A stretch of DNA of 64,000 nt from Streptomyces cavernae (GTDB lineage: Bacteria; Actinomycetota; Actinomycetes; Streptomycetales; Streptomycetaceae): contig NZ_RPDJ01000014.1 in NCBI RefSeq assembly GCF_004023625.1, positions 186,001 through 250,000 on the forward strand, given 5' to 3'. Below, one piece after another: positions 23,471-32,031 of the stretch. The notes beneath the pieces were generated by a model, which made no database searches, was not told the DNA's origin, and worked only from the letters and a program-made list of their open reading frames with translations. Numbering within the stretch: the first letter of the stretch is position 1; every line of letters begins with the position of its first letter. Both the position numbers and the translations under genes were made by a program.

Positions 23471-24337
23471 ATGAGCCAGGCACTTCAGGATCTCCTCGAT
23501 CTGCTCGACCTCGAGCAGATCGAGGAGAACATCTTCCGCGGCCAGTCCCGCTCCGCCGTCATCCCCCGCGTCTTCGGCGGACAGGTGGCGGCCCAGGCGC
23601 TGGTCGCCGCCGGGCGTACGGCCCCCGCGGACCGGCACGCCCACTCCCTGCACGCGTACTTCCTGCGCATCGGCGACCCGGGCGCGCCCATCGTCTACAA
23701 CGTCGAACGCATCCGCGACGGCCGCTCCTTCACCACCCGCAGGGTGGTAGCGGTCCAGCACGGCAGGCCGATCTTCGCGCTGTCGGCGTCCTTCCAGACG
23801 TACGAGGATGGCCTCGACCACCAGGCCCCGATGCCGCCGGCCCCCGATCCGGTGACCGTGCCCACCGGCCAGGAACGCCTGAGCGGCTACGACCACCTCG
23901 CTCCGGAGATCGTCGAAAGGTTTCTTCGGGCCCGCGAGGCCATCGACCTGCGCTACGTCGACGATCCGCCGTACGGCAGGTTCGGCGAGCCGCGCGAGCC
24001 GCAGTCCCAGGTCTGGTTCCGCACCAACGGCAAGCTCGCTGACGACCCTCTCCTGCACGTCGTCCTCGCCACCTACGTCTCCGACATGACCCTGCTCGAC
24101 TCGATCCTGCTCGCGCACGGGCGCGGCGGATGGGCGGTCGGGGACGTCGTCGGGGCGTCGCTGGACCACGCGATGTGGTTCCACCGGCCGTTCCGGGCCG
24201 ACGAATGGCTCCTGTACGACCAGGAGTCCCCGTCGGCGTCCGGAGGGCGGGGGCTCGGGCAGGCACGGATCTACACCCAGGACGGGCGGCTGGCGATTTC
24301 GGTGATCCAGGAGGGGGTCGTCCGGATACCGCGGTGA
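23471..24337 (+). CDS. tesB: Acyl-CoA thioesterase II (TesB)
   Basis: Hydrolyses acyl-CoA to free acid and CoA. The 288-aa double-hotdog protein shows RVFGGQVAAQALVAAGRT, HSLHAYFLRIGDP, RDGRSFTTRRVVAVQ, GRPIFALSASFQ in the first half and VLATYVSDMTLLDSIL with SLDHAMWFHRPFRADEWLLY in the second; the end QDGRLAISVIQEGVVR is typical. It follows an acyl-CoA dehydrogenase by 36 bases, so it may drain acyl-CoA from the same pathway. ATG 23471 fits the family's short N terminus (LQDLLDLLDLEQIEENIFRG). Confidence 0.92.
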   Translation: MSQALQDLLDLLDLEQIEENIFRGQSRSAVIPRVFGGQVAAQALVAAGRTAPADRHAHSLHAYFLRIGDPGAPIVYNVERIRDGRSFTTRRVVAVQHGRPIFALSASFQTYEDGLDHQAPMPPAPDPVTVPTGQERLSGYDHLAPEIVERFLRAREAIDLRYVDDPPYGRFGEPREPQSQVWFRTNGKLADDPLLHVVLATYVSDMTLLDSILLAHGRGGWAVGDVVGASLDHAMWFHRPFRADEWLLYDQESPSASGGRGLGQARIYTQDGRLAISVIQEGVVRIPR

Positions 24338-24342
24338 CCCGG

Positions 24343-24433
24343 GCCATCGGCCCGGGCGTGGCATCGGCCCGGGCGTGGCATCGGCCCGGGCGTGGCACCG
24401 GCCCGGGCGTGGCATCGGCCCGGGCACGGCACC
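24343..24433. repeat. Five-copy 18-base tandem repeat between convergent genes
   Basis: CATCGGCCCGGGCGTGGC is repeated about five times (from 24345) with only C/T and GT/AC changes in the last copies. Each unit includes the palindrome CGGCCCGGGC, so the array can form repeated hairpins on either strand. It fills the gap between tesB and the convergent phosphatase-like gene and may serve as terminator. Copy number is likely variable between strains. Confidence 0.85.
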
Positions 24434-24441
24434 GGGGCGGG

Positions 24442-25257
24442 TCAGGTGCTCCGCACCGGCTCCTCGTCCAGCAGGCCCGCCTGGGACAGCAGGTACGCCG
24501 TCATCGGGTCGTAGTAGCGCGGGCTGACCACGTGGTCGTCCAGGGGGACCGTCACCTGGACCGTGCCCTCGGCCTCGCCGATGAACAGGGCCGGGTCGTT
24601 GCAGTCCGCGTAGCCGACGGCGTCGACACCGAGCTGGCCCGCGCAGCCCGCCCACCCGTGGTCGGCGACCACCAGGTCCGGGAGCGGCTCGCCCATCTCC
24701 TTCAGGGCGTTCAGCACCGCCCGCATCGGCTCCGGGGAGTGCGTGTGCCACAGCGTCGCGCCGCGCTCCAGCATCGCCACGTCCGCGAACTGGAAGAGGT
24801 ACCCCTCGTCCGCCTGCAGGTGGTCCGGGATCACCACGATGTCGCAGCCCGCCGCGCGCAGTGCGTTCGCGGTGGAGTGGTGCACGTCGATCAGGCCGCC
24901 GGGGTGACCGGTGGCGAACAGCACCCGCTGCCGGCCCTCCGCCGCCTTGCGCAGCCGGGCCGCCATCCGCTCCAGCGCGGCGACCGTCAGCTCCGGGTCG
25001 ATGGTGTCCTGCCCGAACCGGTAGTCCGGGTCGTCGTTCACGCCGCACCGCTCGGCCATCACCGCGAGGACGTCCTGTTCGTCGGTCCAGCGGTCGCCGA
25101 GCTCCAGGCCGAGCCAGAAGTGGCGGTCGCCGTTCGCGAGCTTGCGGTAGTGGGAGAGGTTGTTCTCGCGGGGCGTCGCCACCTCGCCCGCGATTCGAGT
25201 CCGCACGAGGTGGTCGACTAGTTCGGTGCGGCTGGGGATCGTCCCGGTTATCGGCAT
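24442..25257 (-). CDS. Conserved actinobacterial phosphatase-like protein
   Basis: A 271-aa cytoplasmic protein. Recognisable features are a Rossmann-like middle (RVLFATGHPGGLIDVHHSTA, DIVVIPDHLQADEGYLFQF) and LPDLVVADHGWAGCAGQLG, with several conserved His/Asp that could bind a metal. Orthologues at this position in Streptomyces are, as I recall, annotated only as a putative phosphatase; no reaction is proven. AGAGG lies directly before the ATG at 25257, closer than ideal. It follows the PucR gene on the same strand by 116 bases, with a terminator hairpin between, so it is probably a separate transcript. Confidence 0.6.
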   Translation of the reverse strand: MPITGTIPSRTELVDHLVRTRIAGEVATPRENNLSHYRKLANGDRHFWLGLELGDRWTDEQDVLAVMAERCGVNDDPDYRFGQDTIDPELTVAALERMAARLRKAAEGRQRVLFATGHPGGLIDVHHSTANALRAAGCDIVVIPDHLQADEGYLFQFADVAMLERGATLWHTHSPEPMRAVLNALKEMGEPLPDLVVADHGWAGCAGQLGVDAVGYADCNDPALFIGEAEGTVQVTVPLDDHVVSPRYYDPMTAYLLSQAGLLDEEPVRST

Positions 25258-25342
25258 ACCTCTTATTGTGCCGGGGCTCTCCCCTCGCGGGCCCGACGTC
25301 CCGACCCGTGGGACACGGGTCACTCGGGTCCCGCGCCCCTGT

Positions 25343-25362
25343 CCGGCCCCGCGGGGGGCCGG
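25343..25362 (-). terminator. Terminator hairpin after the PucR gene
   Basis: CCGGCCCC (25343-25350) pairs with GGGGCCGG (25355-25362) around a 4-base loop, 11 bases beyond the stop of the PucR gene on the minus strand. Confidence 0.6.
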
Positions 25363-25373
25363 AAGCCCCGGAT

Positions 25374-26915
25374 TCACCTCGCCGAACGCTTCGTCCCCAC
25401 ACGGCGCAGCGCGAACCACAGTTCCATCCGGACGTCCGGGTCGTCCAGGTCGGCCCCCAGCAGCGCCGCGCAGCGGGCCACGCGCTGGCGGACCGTGTTG
25501 CGGTGCACGGACAGGGCCACCGCCGTGCGGTCCCAACTGCCGTGCAGGGAGAGCCAGGTGCGGAGGGTCTCGGTGAGGGACGGGGTGGCGGCGATGGGGG
25601 CGAGGAGGGCCCGGGCGTGGGCCTCGGCGTCCTCGGTGGGGACCAGGTCCGCGAGGACGGGCCGGGCGTCGTGGCGGACCAGCGGCGCACGGGTCGCCCG
25701 GGCCCGGGCGAGCGCGCGGGCGGCCTGCGTGTCGGCCTCCGCCCACTCGCTCGGCTCCACCGGGGCACTCACCCCGCAGATCCAGCCCGGCTGCTCCTGG
25801 ACCTCGCGGTCGGCGGGGACGAGGACGCGTACCACCCCGGCCGTGTCCACCAGCGCGCTGCCCAGCGCGGCGCCGAGGGCGGAGGCGGCCACCGCGTCGG
25901 GTGCGGTACCGGCGGCGGGCCGCGCGTGCACGACGATCCACCGCCCGGCGCCGAGCAGCGGGGCCACCTCCGCGGGAGGGGCCCCGAGCAGCAGGCGGAC
26001 CAGCGCGGAGGAACGGGCCGCCCCCGCGCCGCTCTGGTGTTCCCCGGTGAGCAGGGACAGAAGTACGGCGGCGACGGAGGAGATGGTGTGGTCGCCGGGC
26101 ATCGCGGACCCGTGCCTCGGGGTCGCCACGCCCAGCACGAAGCCCTGGCCGGTGCCGAGGGCGTAAGCGGCGAGATGGGCTTCGGCGGTGGCTCCGGTCG
26201 CCGACGTGGGCGGGCGCCGCGCCGGACCTGCCTCCGGGCCGGCCGGCCGCGGGCGTACCACCGTCGCCAGCTCCGCCAGTCCCGCCGCCGCCTCCGGACC
26301 CAGCTCGCGGCCCGCCGCCGCGACCTGGGTCCCGTCCGGCGCGTAGAGCACGGCCCCGCCGCCCAGCCGCTGGGCCAGCCGGCGCAGCACCGACGGCACC
26401 GGGTCGGGGCGGGCCGCCGCAGCCGCCAGGCTCTGCTGGGCCTGAGTCACCCGGCGCAGCTCCGCGTGCCGGGCCTCGGCCATCAGCTGCCACACCGCAC
26501 GGGCCACGCCGGAGAACGTGGTCCGCGGCGGGACCTCCAGCAACGGCAGCTCGTACGCGTCACAGGCCGCCACCAGCGCCCGCGGAACCGTGTCGTGCAC
26601 CGGGGCCAGGCCGAAGCCCAGCGCGGCGCCGCCCGCCGCCACGATCCGGGACACGTAGTGGTCGAAGTAAGTGCCGGACCCCGCCGCGTCCGGGATGTGC
26701 ACGCCCGCCGTCAACAGCAGTTCGCCGCCGAGCAGATACGGATACGGGTCCGACATCTCCGAGGTGTGCGCCCAGTGGATCACCGTGCCGGAGTCCACCG
26801 GCCCCGCGATCTGCCGCAGGCCCAGGTCCTCCCGGGCCAGCAGCGCCGTGAACGGGACCGGTGGGGTGGGGGGTACCGGTACCCCCGGGGCTCCTGGTGC
26901 GGACGCGTCCGGCAT
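25374..26915 (-). CDS. PucR-family transcriptional regulator
   Basis: A 513-aa regulator. The N-terminal PucR domain covers about residues 20-145 (LGLRQIAGPVDSGTVIHWAH, SDPYPYLLGGELLLTAG, FDHYVSRIVAAGGAALGFGL). A long central region with GAF/GGDEF-like character follows, and the C terminus is the PucR HTH (LRTWLSLHGSWDRTAVALSV, HRNTVRQRVARC, then LDDPDVRMELWFALR). Such proteins are ligand-responsive activators of purine, polyamine or amino-acid catabolic genes. It is divergent from the symporter-agmatinase-ThDP enzyme genes, 135 bases away, and most likely controls them. The ATG at 26915 has GAGGAAA 8 bases upstream. Confidence 0.9.
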   Translation of the reverse strand: MPDASAPGAPGVPVPPTPPVPFTALLAREDLGLRQIAGPVDSGTVIHWAHTSEMSDPYPYLLGGELLLTAGVHIPDAAGSGTYFDHYVSRIVAAGGAALGFGLAPVHDTVPRALVAACDAYELPLLEVPPRTTFSGVARAVWQLMAEARHAELRRVTQAQQSLAAAAARPDPVPSVLRRLAQRLGGGAVLYAPDGTQVAAAGRELGPEAAAGLAELATVVRPRPAGPEAGPARRPPTSATGATAEAHLAAYALGTGQGFVLGVATPRHGSAMPGDHTISSVAAVLLSLLTGEHQSGAGAARSSALVRLLLGAPPAEVAPLLGAGRWIVVHARPAAGTAPDAVAASALGAALGSALVDTAGVVRVLVPADREVQEQPGWICGVSAPVEPSEWAEADTQAARALARARATRAPLVRHDARPVLADLVPTEDAEAHARALLAPIAATPSLTETLRTWLSLHGSWDRTAVALSVHRNTVRQRVARCAALLGADLDDPDVRMELWFALRRVGTKRSAR

Positions 26916-27050
26916 GGTGGACGTTTCCTCCGTCCGGATCGCTGACAGTGGATGAAACGTACACTTCAGAGTCGCTTTCCGGACACCTAGGGTCAGTCTC
27001 CGACACCGCCACCGTGGCGCCGCCACCGAGAGTGCGCGAAGGAGGCCCCT

Positions 27051-28511
27051 ATGGCCGTCGACTACACCGTGATCGTCGTCTACTTGGCCGCGATGCTGGC
27101 CATGGGCTGGTGGGGCATGCGCCGCGCCCGATCCAAGAGCGAGTTCCTCGTCGCGGGCCGCCGACTCGGGCCCGGTATGTACTCGGGGACCATGGCCGCC
27201 ATCGTCCTCGGCGGCGCGTCCACCATCGGCGGTGTCGGACTCGGGTACCAGTACGGGCTCTCCGGGGCCTGGATGGTGTTCACCATCGGCCTCGGCCTGC
27301 TCGCCCTCTCCGTCTTCTTCTCCGCCCGCATCGCCCGCCTGAAGGTGTACACCGTCTCCGAGATGCTCGACCTGCGCTACGGCGGCCGGGCCGGCGTCAT
27401 CTCCGGTGTCGTCATGTGGGCGTACACCCTGATGCTCGCGGTCACCTCGACCATCGCCTACGCGACGATCTTCGACGTTCTCCTGGATGTGAACCGCACG
27501 GTCGCTATCGTCCTCGGCGGCTCGATCGTGGTCGCGTACTCGACCCTCGGCGGGATGTGGTCCATCACCCTCACGGACATGGTGCAGTTCGTCGTCAAGA
27601 CGATCGGTGTGCTGCTCCTGCTGCTGCCCATCGCCGTCGTCAAGGCCGGCGGCTTCGGGGAGATGAGGGACGCGCTGCCGACGTCCTACTTCGACCCGCT
27701 GGGCATCGGCGGCGAGACCATCTTCACGTACGTCCTGATCTATACCTTCGGCATGCTGATCGGGCAGGACATCTGGCAGCGGGTGTTCACCGCGCGCAGT
27801 GACCGGACGGCCCAGTGGGGCGGCACGGTCGCCGGCACCTACTGTCTCGTCTACGCCCTCGCCGGTGCCGTGATCGGGACCGCCGCCAAGGTGCTGTTCC
27901 CCAAGCTGGGCAGCGCGGACGACGCCTTCGCGACCATCGTGAAGGAGGAACTGCCCGTCGGCGTCAGGGGTTTGGTGCTCGCCGCCGCCCTGGCCGCCGT
28001 GATGTCGACGTCCTCCGGCGCGCTCATCGCCTGTGCCACGGTCGCCAACAACGACATCTGGTCGCGGCTGCGGGGAGCCGTCGGCCGCGGCGAGGACGCG
28101 CACGACGAGGTCCGGGGCAACCGCGCCTTCATCCTGATCATGGGTGTCGCGGTGATCTGCACGGCGATCGCCCTCAACAACGTGGTCGAGGCGCTGACCG
28201 TGGCGTACAACCTCCTCGTCGGCGGACTCCTCGTCCCCATCCTCGGCGGGCTGGTGTGGAAGCGCGGCACGGTGCACGGTGCCCTCGCCTCCGTCGTGGT
28301 CGGCGGTCTCGCCGTGATCGTGCTGATGGCCACGTACGGGATCCTCGCCAACGAGCCCGTCTACTACGGGCTGCTGTCCTCGCTGGCCGCCTACGTGATC
28401 GTCTCCCTGGCCACCCCGGCGACCGACGCGGCCGTCCTGGCCGCCTGGCGCGAACGGCTGGCCGGGCGGGCACCCGAACCCGTGTCGGAAGCCGTCCCGG
28501 CTCCCCAGTAA
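27051..28511 (+). CDS. Sodium:solute symporter (SSS family)
   Basis: A 486-aa membrane protein with about 13 hydrophobic segments. Family marks include FLVAGRRLGPGMYSGTMAA, the GGASTIGGVGLGYQYGLSG loop of TM2 and the Na+-site region LAAALAAVMSTSSGALIACA in TM8. SSS carriers import sugars, amino acids, polyamines, nucleobases or carboxylates with Na+. Lying between a PucR regulator and an agmatinase-family gene suggests a guanidino compound or polyamine as cargo, which is inference only. GAAGGAGG lies before the ATG. Its 3' end is followed after 85 bases by the agmatinase gene, with a repeat-containing AT-rich spacer that may hold a separate promoter. Confidence 0.9.
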   Translation: MAVDYTVIVVYLAAMLAMGWWGMRRARSKSEFLVAGRRLGPGMYSGTMAAIVLGGASTIGGVGLGYQYGLSGAWMVFTIGLGLLALSVFFSARIARLKVYTVSEMLDLRYGGRAGVISGVVMWAYTLMLAVTSTIAYATIFDVLLDVNRTVAIVLGGSIVVAYSTLGGMWSITLTDMVQFVVKTIGVLLLLLPIAVVKAGGFGEMRDALPTSYFDPLGIGGETIFTYVLIYTFGMLIGQDIWQRVFTARSDRTAQWGGTVAGTYCLVYALAGAVIGTAAKVLFPKLGSADDAFATIVKEELPVGVRGLVLAAALAAVMSTSSGALIACATVANNDIWSRLRGAVGRGEDAHDEVRGNRAFILIMGVAVICTAIALNNVVEALTVAYNLLVGGLLVPILGGLVWKRGTVHGALASVVVGGLAVIVLMATYGILANEPVYYGLLSSLAAYVIVSLATPATDAAVLAAWRERLAGRAPEPVSEAVPAPQ

Positions 28512-28530
28512 AGTCGTCCTCAGTAGTACA

Positions 28531-28560
28531 ACTAGTGCATAAGTAATGTAAGTAGTGCAT
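28531..28560 (+). promoter_or_regulatory. Direct repeats in the AT-rich spacer before the agmatinase gene
   Basis: ACTAGTGCATAAGTAATGTA is followed by AGTAGTGCATA, so TAGTGCAT occurs at 28533 and 28553, exactly 20 bases (about two helical turns) apart, in a spacer far more AT-rich than its surroundings. An earlier AGTAGTACA (28522) is a third related element. This looks like an activator or repressor array, perhaps for the PucR protein. Confidence 0.5.
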
Positions 28561-28596
28561 ACGCGATGAAGCGTGTGCAGGAAGAAGGCAGTTCCC

Positions 28597-29583
28597 ATGA
28601 GCAGCAACGAGACCCCCCGGGGCCCGGTCGACTCGTCCCGCGTCCCGCGGTACGCCGGCCCCGCGACCTTCGCCCGGCTGCCCCGCCTCGAGGAGGTCGG
28701 CACCGCCGACGTCGCTGTGGTGGGCGTGCCGTTCGACTCGGGAGTCTCCTACCGGCCGGGCGCCCGCTTCGGCGGCAACGCGATCCGCGAGGCGTCCCGG
28801 CTGCTGCGCCCCTACAACCCGGCGCAGGACGCGTCCCCGTTCGCCCTCGCCCAGGTCGCGGACGCCGGTGACATCGCGGCGAACCCGTTCAACATCAACG
28901 AGGCCGTGGAGACCGTCGAGGCCGCCGCCGACGAACTCCTCGGCAGCGGCGCCCGGTTGATGACCCTCGGCGGTGACCACACGATCGCGCTGCCGCTGCT
29001 GAGGTCGGTGGCGAAGAAGCACGGGCCGGTGGCGCTGCTCCACTTCGACGCCCATCTCGACACCTGGGACACCTACTTCGGCGCCGAGTACACCCACGGC
29101 ACCCCGTTCCGGCGGGCAGTCGAAGAGGGCATCCTCGACACGTCCGCCCTCTCCCACGTCGGCACGCGCGGCCCGCTCTACGGCAAGCAGGACCTCACCG
29201 ACGACGAGAAGATGGGCTTCGGCATCGTCACCTCCGCCGACATCTACCGGCGTGGCGCCGACGAAATCGCCGACCAGCTCCGGCAGCGCATCGGCGACCG
29301 TCCGCTGTACATCTCCATCGACATCGACTGCCTGGACCCGGCGCACGCTCCGGGCACCGGCACCCCCGAGGCAGGCGGCATGACCTCCCGCGAACTCCTG
29401 GAGATCCTGCGCGGGCTGGCCTCATGCAACCTGGTCTCCGCGGATGTCGTCGAGGTGGCGCCCGCGTACGATCACGCCGAGATCACCGCCGTGGCCGCGT
29501 CCCACACGGCGTACGAGCTGACGACCATCATGTCCCGCCAGATCGCCGGGGGCCGGGCCGGCGAGGAAGCCGAGAGCAAGTGA
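28597..29583 (+). CDS. speB: Agmatinase-family ureohydrolase
   Basis: Mn2+ enzyme that hydrolyses a guanidino group to urea and an amine; agmatine to putrescine in true SpeB. The 328-aa protein has the full metal-ligand set: LGGDHTIALP, LLHFDAHLDTWDTYFG, and SIDIDCLDPAHAPGTGTPEAGG. The N-terminal VGVPFDSGVSYRPGARFG loop is also typical. Sequence alone does not separate agmatinase from guanidinobutyrase, guanidinopropionase or proclavaminate amidinohydrolase. The ATG at 28597 has GAAGAAGG 8 bases upstream. The stop overlaps the GTG start of the ThDP enzyme gene, so the two act together. Confidence 0.88.
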   Translation: MSSNETPRGPVDSSRVPRYAGPATFARLPRLEEVGTADVAVVGVPFDSGVSYRPGARFGGNAIREASRLLRPYNPAQDASPFALAQVADAGDIAANPFNINEAVETVEAAADELLGSGARLMTLGGDHTIALPLLRSVAKKHGPVALLHFDAHLDTWDTYFGAEYTHGTPFRRAVEEGILDTSALSHVGTRGPLYGKQDLTDDEKMGFGIVTSADIYRRGADEIADQLRQRIGDRPLYISIDIDCLDPAHAPGTGTPEAGGMTSRELLEILRGLASCNLVSADVVEVAPAYDHAEITAVAASHTAYELTTIMSRQIAGGRAGEEAESK

Positions 29584-31268
29584 CCCACGACCACGACCTC
29601 GTACTCCGGCCGACCCCGGCGCAGACGGAGGCCGCGCTCAACCCTCCCGACGGCCGCACCGGCGGGGACCTGGTCGTGGAGACCCTCGCCGGCCTCGGCG
29701 CGACCACCGTCTTCGGGCTGCCCGGCCAGCACGCGCTGGGCATGTTCGACGCGCTGCGGCGCTCGCGTCTGACGTACGTGGGGCTGCGGGTGGAGAACAA
29801 CGCGGGGTTCGCGGCCGACGCCTACGGCCGGGTCACCGGTGAGGCGGCACCGCTGCTGGTCTCCACCGGCCCGGGGGCGCTGACCTCTCTCGCCGCGCTG
29901 CAGGAGGCGGCCGCGGCCTCCGCGCCCGTCCTCGCGATCAGCAGCCAGATCCCGACCGCCGGACTCGGCGGCGGGCGCCACGGCTATCTGCACGAACTCC
30001 CGGACCAGGCCGCCTCGTTCCGGGGAGTGGTGAAGTCCGTGCACACGGTCCGCACCCAGTCCCAGATCCCCTCGGCCGTGGCGGCCGCCTGGGAGTCGGC
30101 GCTGACCGCCCCGCACGGCCCGGTGTGGGTGGAGATCCCGCAGGACGTACTGCTGGCGAAGACGGACCTGCCCGTGGTGACGGGGGTGGACGCGGCCCCG
30201 CACGACCTCGTGCCCCGGCCCGAACTGACTGCCGTCGCAGCAGACTTGCTCTCCCGCGCCGACCGCCCGGCGATCATCGCGGGTGGGGGAGTGATCCGGG
30301 CGGATGCCTCCGGGAAGCTGCGGACGCTCGCGGAGAAGCTCTCCGCGCCCGTCGTCACCACCTTCGGCGGCAAGGGGGCCTTCCCCTGGGAGCACCCGCT
30401 GTCGCTGCAGTCCTGGCTGGAGGACCGGCACACCACGGACTTCCTCGAGGACGCGGACGTACTGCTGGTGGTGGGTTCCGGCCTCGGCGAACTCTCCTCG
30501 AACTATTACACGTTCAAGCCCCGCGGCCGGGTCGTCCAGATCGAGGCGGACCTCGGCAAGCTGGAGTCCAACCACCCGGCGCTCGGCGTCCACGCGGACG
30601 CGCGGCTCGCCCTCCAGGCGTTGATCGAGACGACGGCAGTGCGCGAGGACGCCACGGCACCGGAGCGCGTTCGGGCCGTCCTCGCGAAGGTCCGGGACCG
30701 GATCGCCGCCCAGGAACTCACCCTGGAGCAGGAGCTGTTGGGGTCGATTCGGCGGGCCCTCCCGGCGGCGTCCCCGTCCTTCTGGGACATGACGATCCTG
30801 TCCTACTGGGCCTGGTCCGCCTTCGACGCCCGCCGCCCGGGCATCATGCACTCGGCACAGGGCGCGGGCGGCCTCGGCTACGCCTTCCCGGCGGCACTCG
30901 GCGCCGCGGTGGCCGACCCCACCCAACCGGTCCTCGCGGTCTCCGGCGACGGTGGCGCGCTGTACTCGATCGCCGAACTGGCCACGGCGAAGCAGTACGA
31001 CCTGAACGTCACCTGGCTCATCGTCGACGACGGCGGCTACGGCATCCTGCGCGAGTACATGACGGACGCGTTCGGTGAGACGACCGGCACCGAGTTGCAC
31101 CGCCCGGACTTCGTGGCGCTGGCGGAGTCGTTCGGGGTGCCGGGCGTGCGGACGAGTCCCGCGACGCTGGCCGAGGACCTCGCGAAGTCCCTTGCCGCGC
31201 CCGGGCCTTCTGTCGTCGTCCTGCCCGCGGTGCTGCGGATGTTCGCGCCCACGCATCTGGAGGGCTGA
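29580..31268 (+). CDS. Thiamine-diphosphate enzyme (acetolactate-synthase-like)
   Basis: A 562-aa ThDP enzyme with the three-domain layout: pyrimidine-binding domain (VFGLPGQHALGMFDAL, then RVENNAGFAADAYGRVTG with the cofactor-activating Glu), central domain (RPAIIAGGGVIRADASGKL) and pyrophosphate domain (GGLGYAFPAALGAAV, VSGDGGALYSIAEL with the GDG motif, and DDGGYGILRE). The catalytic role is undefined; relatives include acetolactate synthase, glyoxylate carboligase and N2-(2-carboxyethyl)arginine synthase. GTG 29580 overlaps the agmatinase stop (GTGA). This coupling to a ureohydrolase implies that both act on related guanidino metabolites. Confidence 0.85.
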   Translation: MTHDHDLVLRPTPAQTEAALNPPDGRTGGDLVVETLAGLGATTVFGLPGQHALGMFDALRRSRLTYVGLRVENNAGFAADAYGRVTGEAAPLLVSTGPGALTSLAALQEAAAASAPVLAISSQIPTAGLGGGRHGYLHELPDQAASFRGVVKSVHTVRTQSQIPSAVAAAWESALTAPHGPVWVEIPQDVLLAKTDLPVVTGVDAAPHDLVPRPELTAVAADLLSRADRPAIIAGGGVIRADASGKLRTLAEKLSAPVVTTFGGKGAFPWEHPLSLQSWLEDRHTTDFLEDADVLLVVGSGLGELSSNYYTFKPRGRVVQIEADLGKLESNHPALGVHADARLALQALIETTAVREDATAPERVRAVLAKVRDRIAAQELTLEQELLGSIRRALPAASPSFWDMTILSYWAWSAFDARRPGIMHSAQGAGGLGYAFPAALGAAVADPTQPVLAVSGDGGALYSIAELATAKQYDLNVTWLIVDDGGYGILREYMTDAFGETTGTELHRPDFVALAESFGVPGVRTSPATLAEDLAKSLAAPGPSVVVLPAVLRMFAPTHLEG

Positions 31269-31309
31269 GGCAGGGTCCACCGGCGCGTTCAGTCGTCGCC
31301 GGAACGCGT

Positions 31310-31912
31310 TCAGTCGTCGCCGGACCAGGACCCGGACCCATGGCCGTCGTCCTCGGACGGCGACGCCCCCATGCTCGGTCCGTCCGCCGACCCTTCCCCC
31401 GCGTCGGACCGCCGTACCCGGTCGGCGAGGACCACCACACTGATCAGGCCCGCAATCGACCCCAGCATGAGCGCCGTGCCCGACCAGAACACCGCCTCGA
31501 CGGGTGTGCCCAACCCGGCCGGGCTGCCGTCCGGTTCGAGCGATGTCAGCATCAGGAACCCGCCGACGGGGAGCACCCCCAGCAGCCAGGTGCACAGCAG
31601 GACGTTCAGCGTCAGGCCCTGCTGCAGTCCGGCGAGGTCACGTGAGCCGGCCCGGCGCCCGGGCCATACGACCCCCGCCACGGCCAGCGCCTGGCATCCC
31701 ACGCAGGCGGCCTGAACGACGGCGTACGTCGAGAGCGTCACCCCCCGGGGCCAGAAGTACACGAGCCCGGCCACGGCGCACAGCCACTGCGCCACGGCAC
31801 CCACCAGCACCAGCACCTCGCGGGCGGGGACGCCATCGTGGCGGAGGTCGTCGAACACATCGAGGCAGAACTCGTAGAACGTCCGCAACCTGTCCCTGAG
31901 CCTGCCGTCCAT
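31310..31912 (-). CDS. Four-helix membrane protein of unknown function
   Basis: A 200-aa protein. After a charged N terminus (MDGRLRDRLRTFYEFCLDVF) come four hydrophobic segments: VLVLVGAVAQWLCAVAGLVY, YAVVQAACVGCQALAVAGVV, LTLNVLLCTWLLGVLPVGGF and AVFWSGTALMLGSIAGLISV. The C terminus is acidic and Ser-rich (GSGSWSGDD). I do not recognise a family. It is convergent with the ThDP gene; the sequence TTCAGTCGTCGCCGGA around its stop is duplicated (31289 and 31309), a small direct repeat at the 3' end. It has no obvious operon partner. Confidence 0.65.
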   Translation of the reverse strand: MDGRLRDRLRTFYEFCLDVFDDLRHDGVPAREVLVLVGAVAQWLCAVAGLVYFWPRGVTLSTYAVVQAACVGCQALAVAGVVWPGRRAGSRDLAGLQQGLTLNVLLCTWLLGVLPVGGFLMLTSLEPDGSPAGLGTPVEAVFWSGTALMLGSIAGLISVVVLADRVRRSDAGEGSADGPSMGASPSEDDGHGSGSWSGDD

Positions 31913-32031
31913 ACGTCCCCCGTCCCGGGGTCGTCGTTCCCTGTTTCGTCGTTCCCGACACGCGGCCGTGAACGGGCCGCGGCCGTGCGGGGCCCCTGAC
32001 CACAGGTGGGCAGGGGCCGCGGACGAACGGT

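Noticed and set aside
24442..25257. Assignment as histidinol phosphatase
   Set aside because: The conserved histidines do not form the PHP or HAD motifs; only a general phosphatase-like label, from recollection of orthologue names, is justified.
21398..25768. Very long minus-strand frame over the TetR, dehydrogenase and tesB genes
   Set aside because: It is the antisense shadow of well-supported genes in GC-rich DNA; the codon pattern follows the plus-strand genes.
28597..31268. Possible clavulanate-type gene cluster (ceaS/pah-like pair)
   Set aside because: Only the two enzyme families match; no beta-lactam synthetase, clavaminate synthase or related gene is present, so a biosynthetic cluster is not supported.
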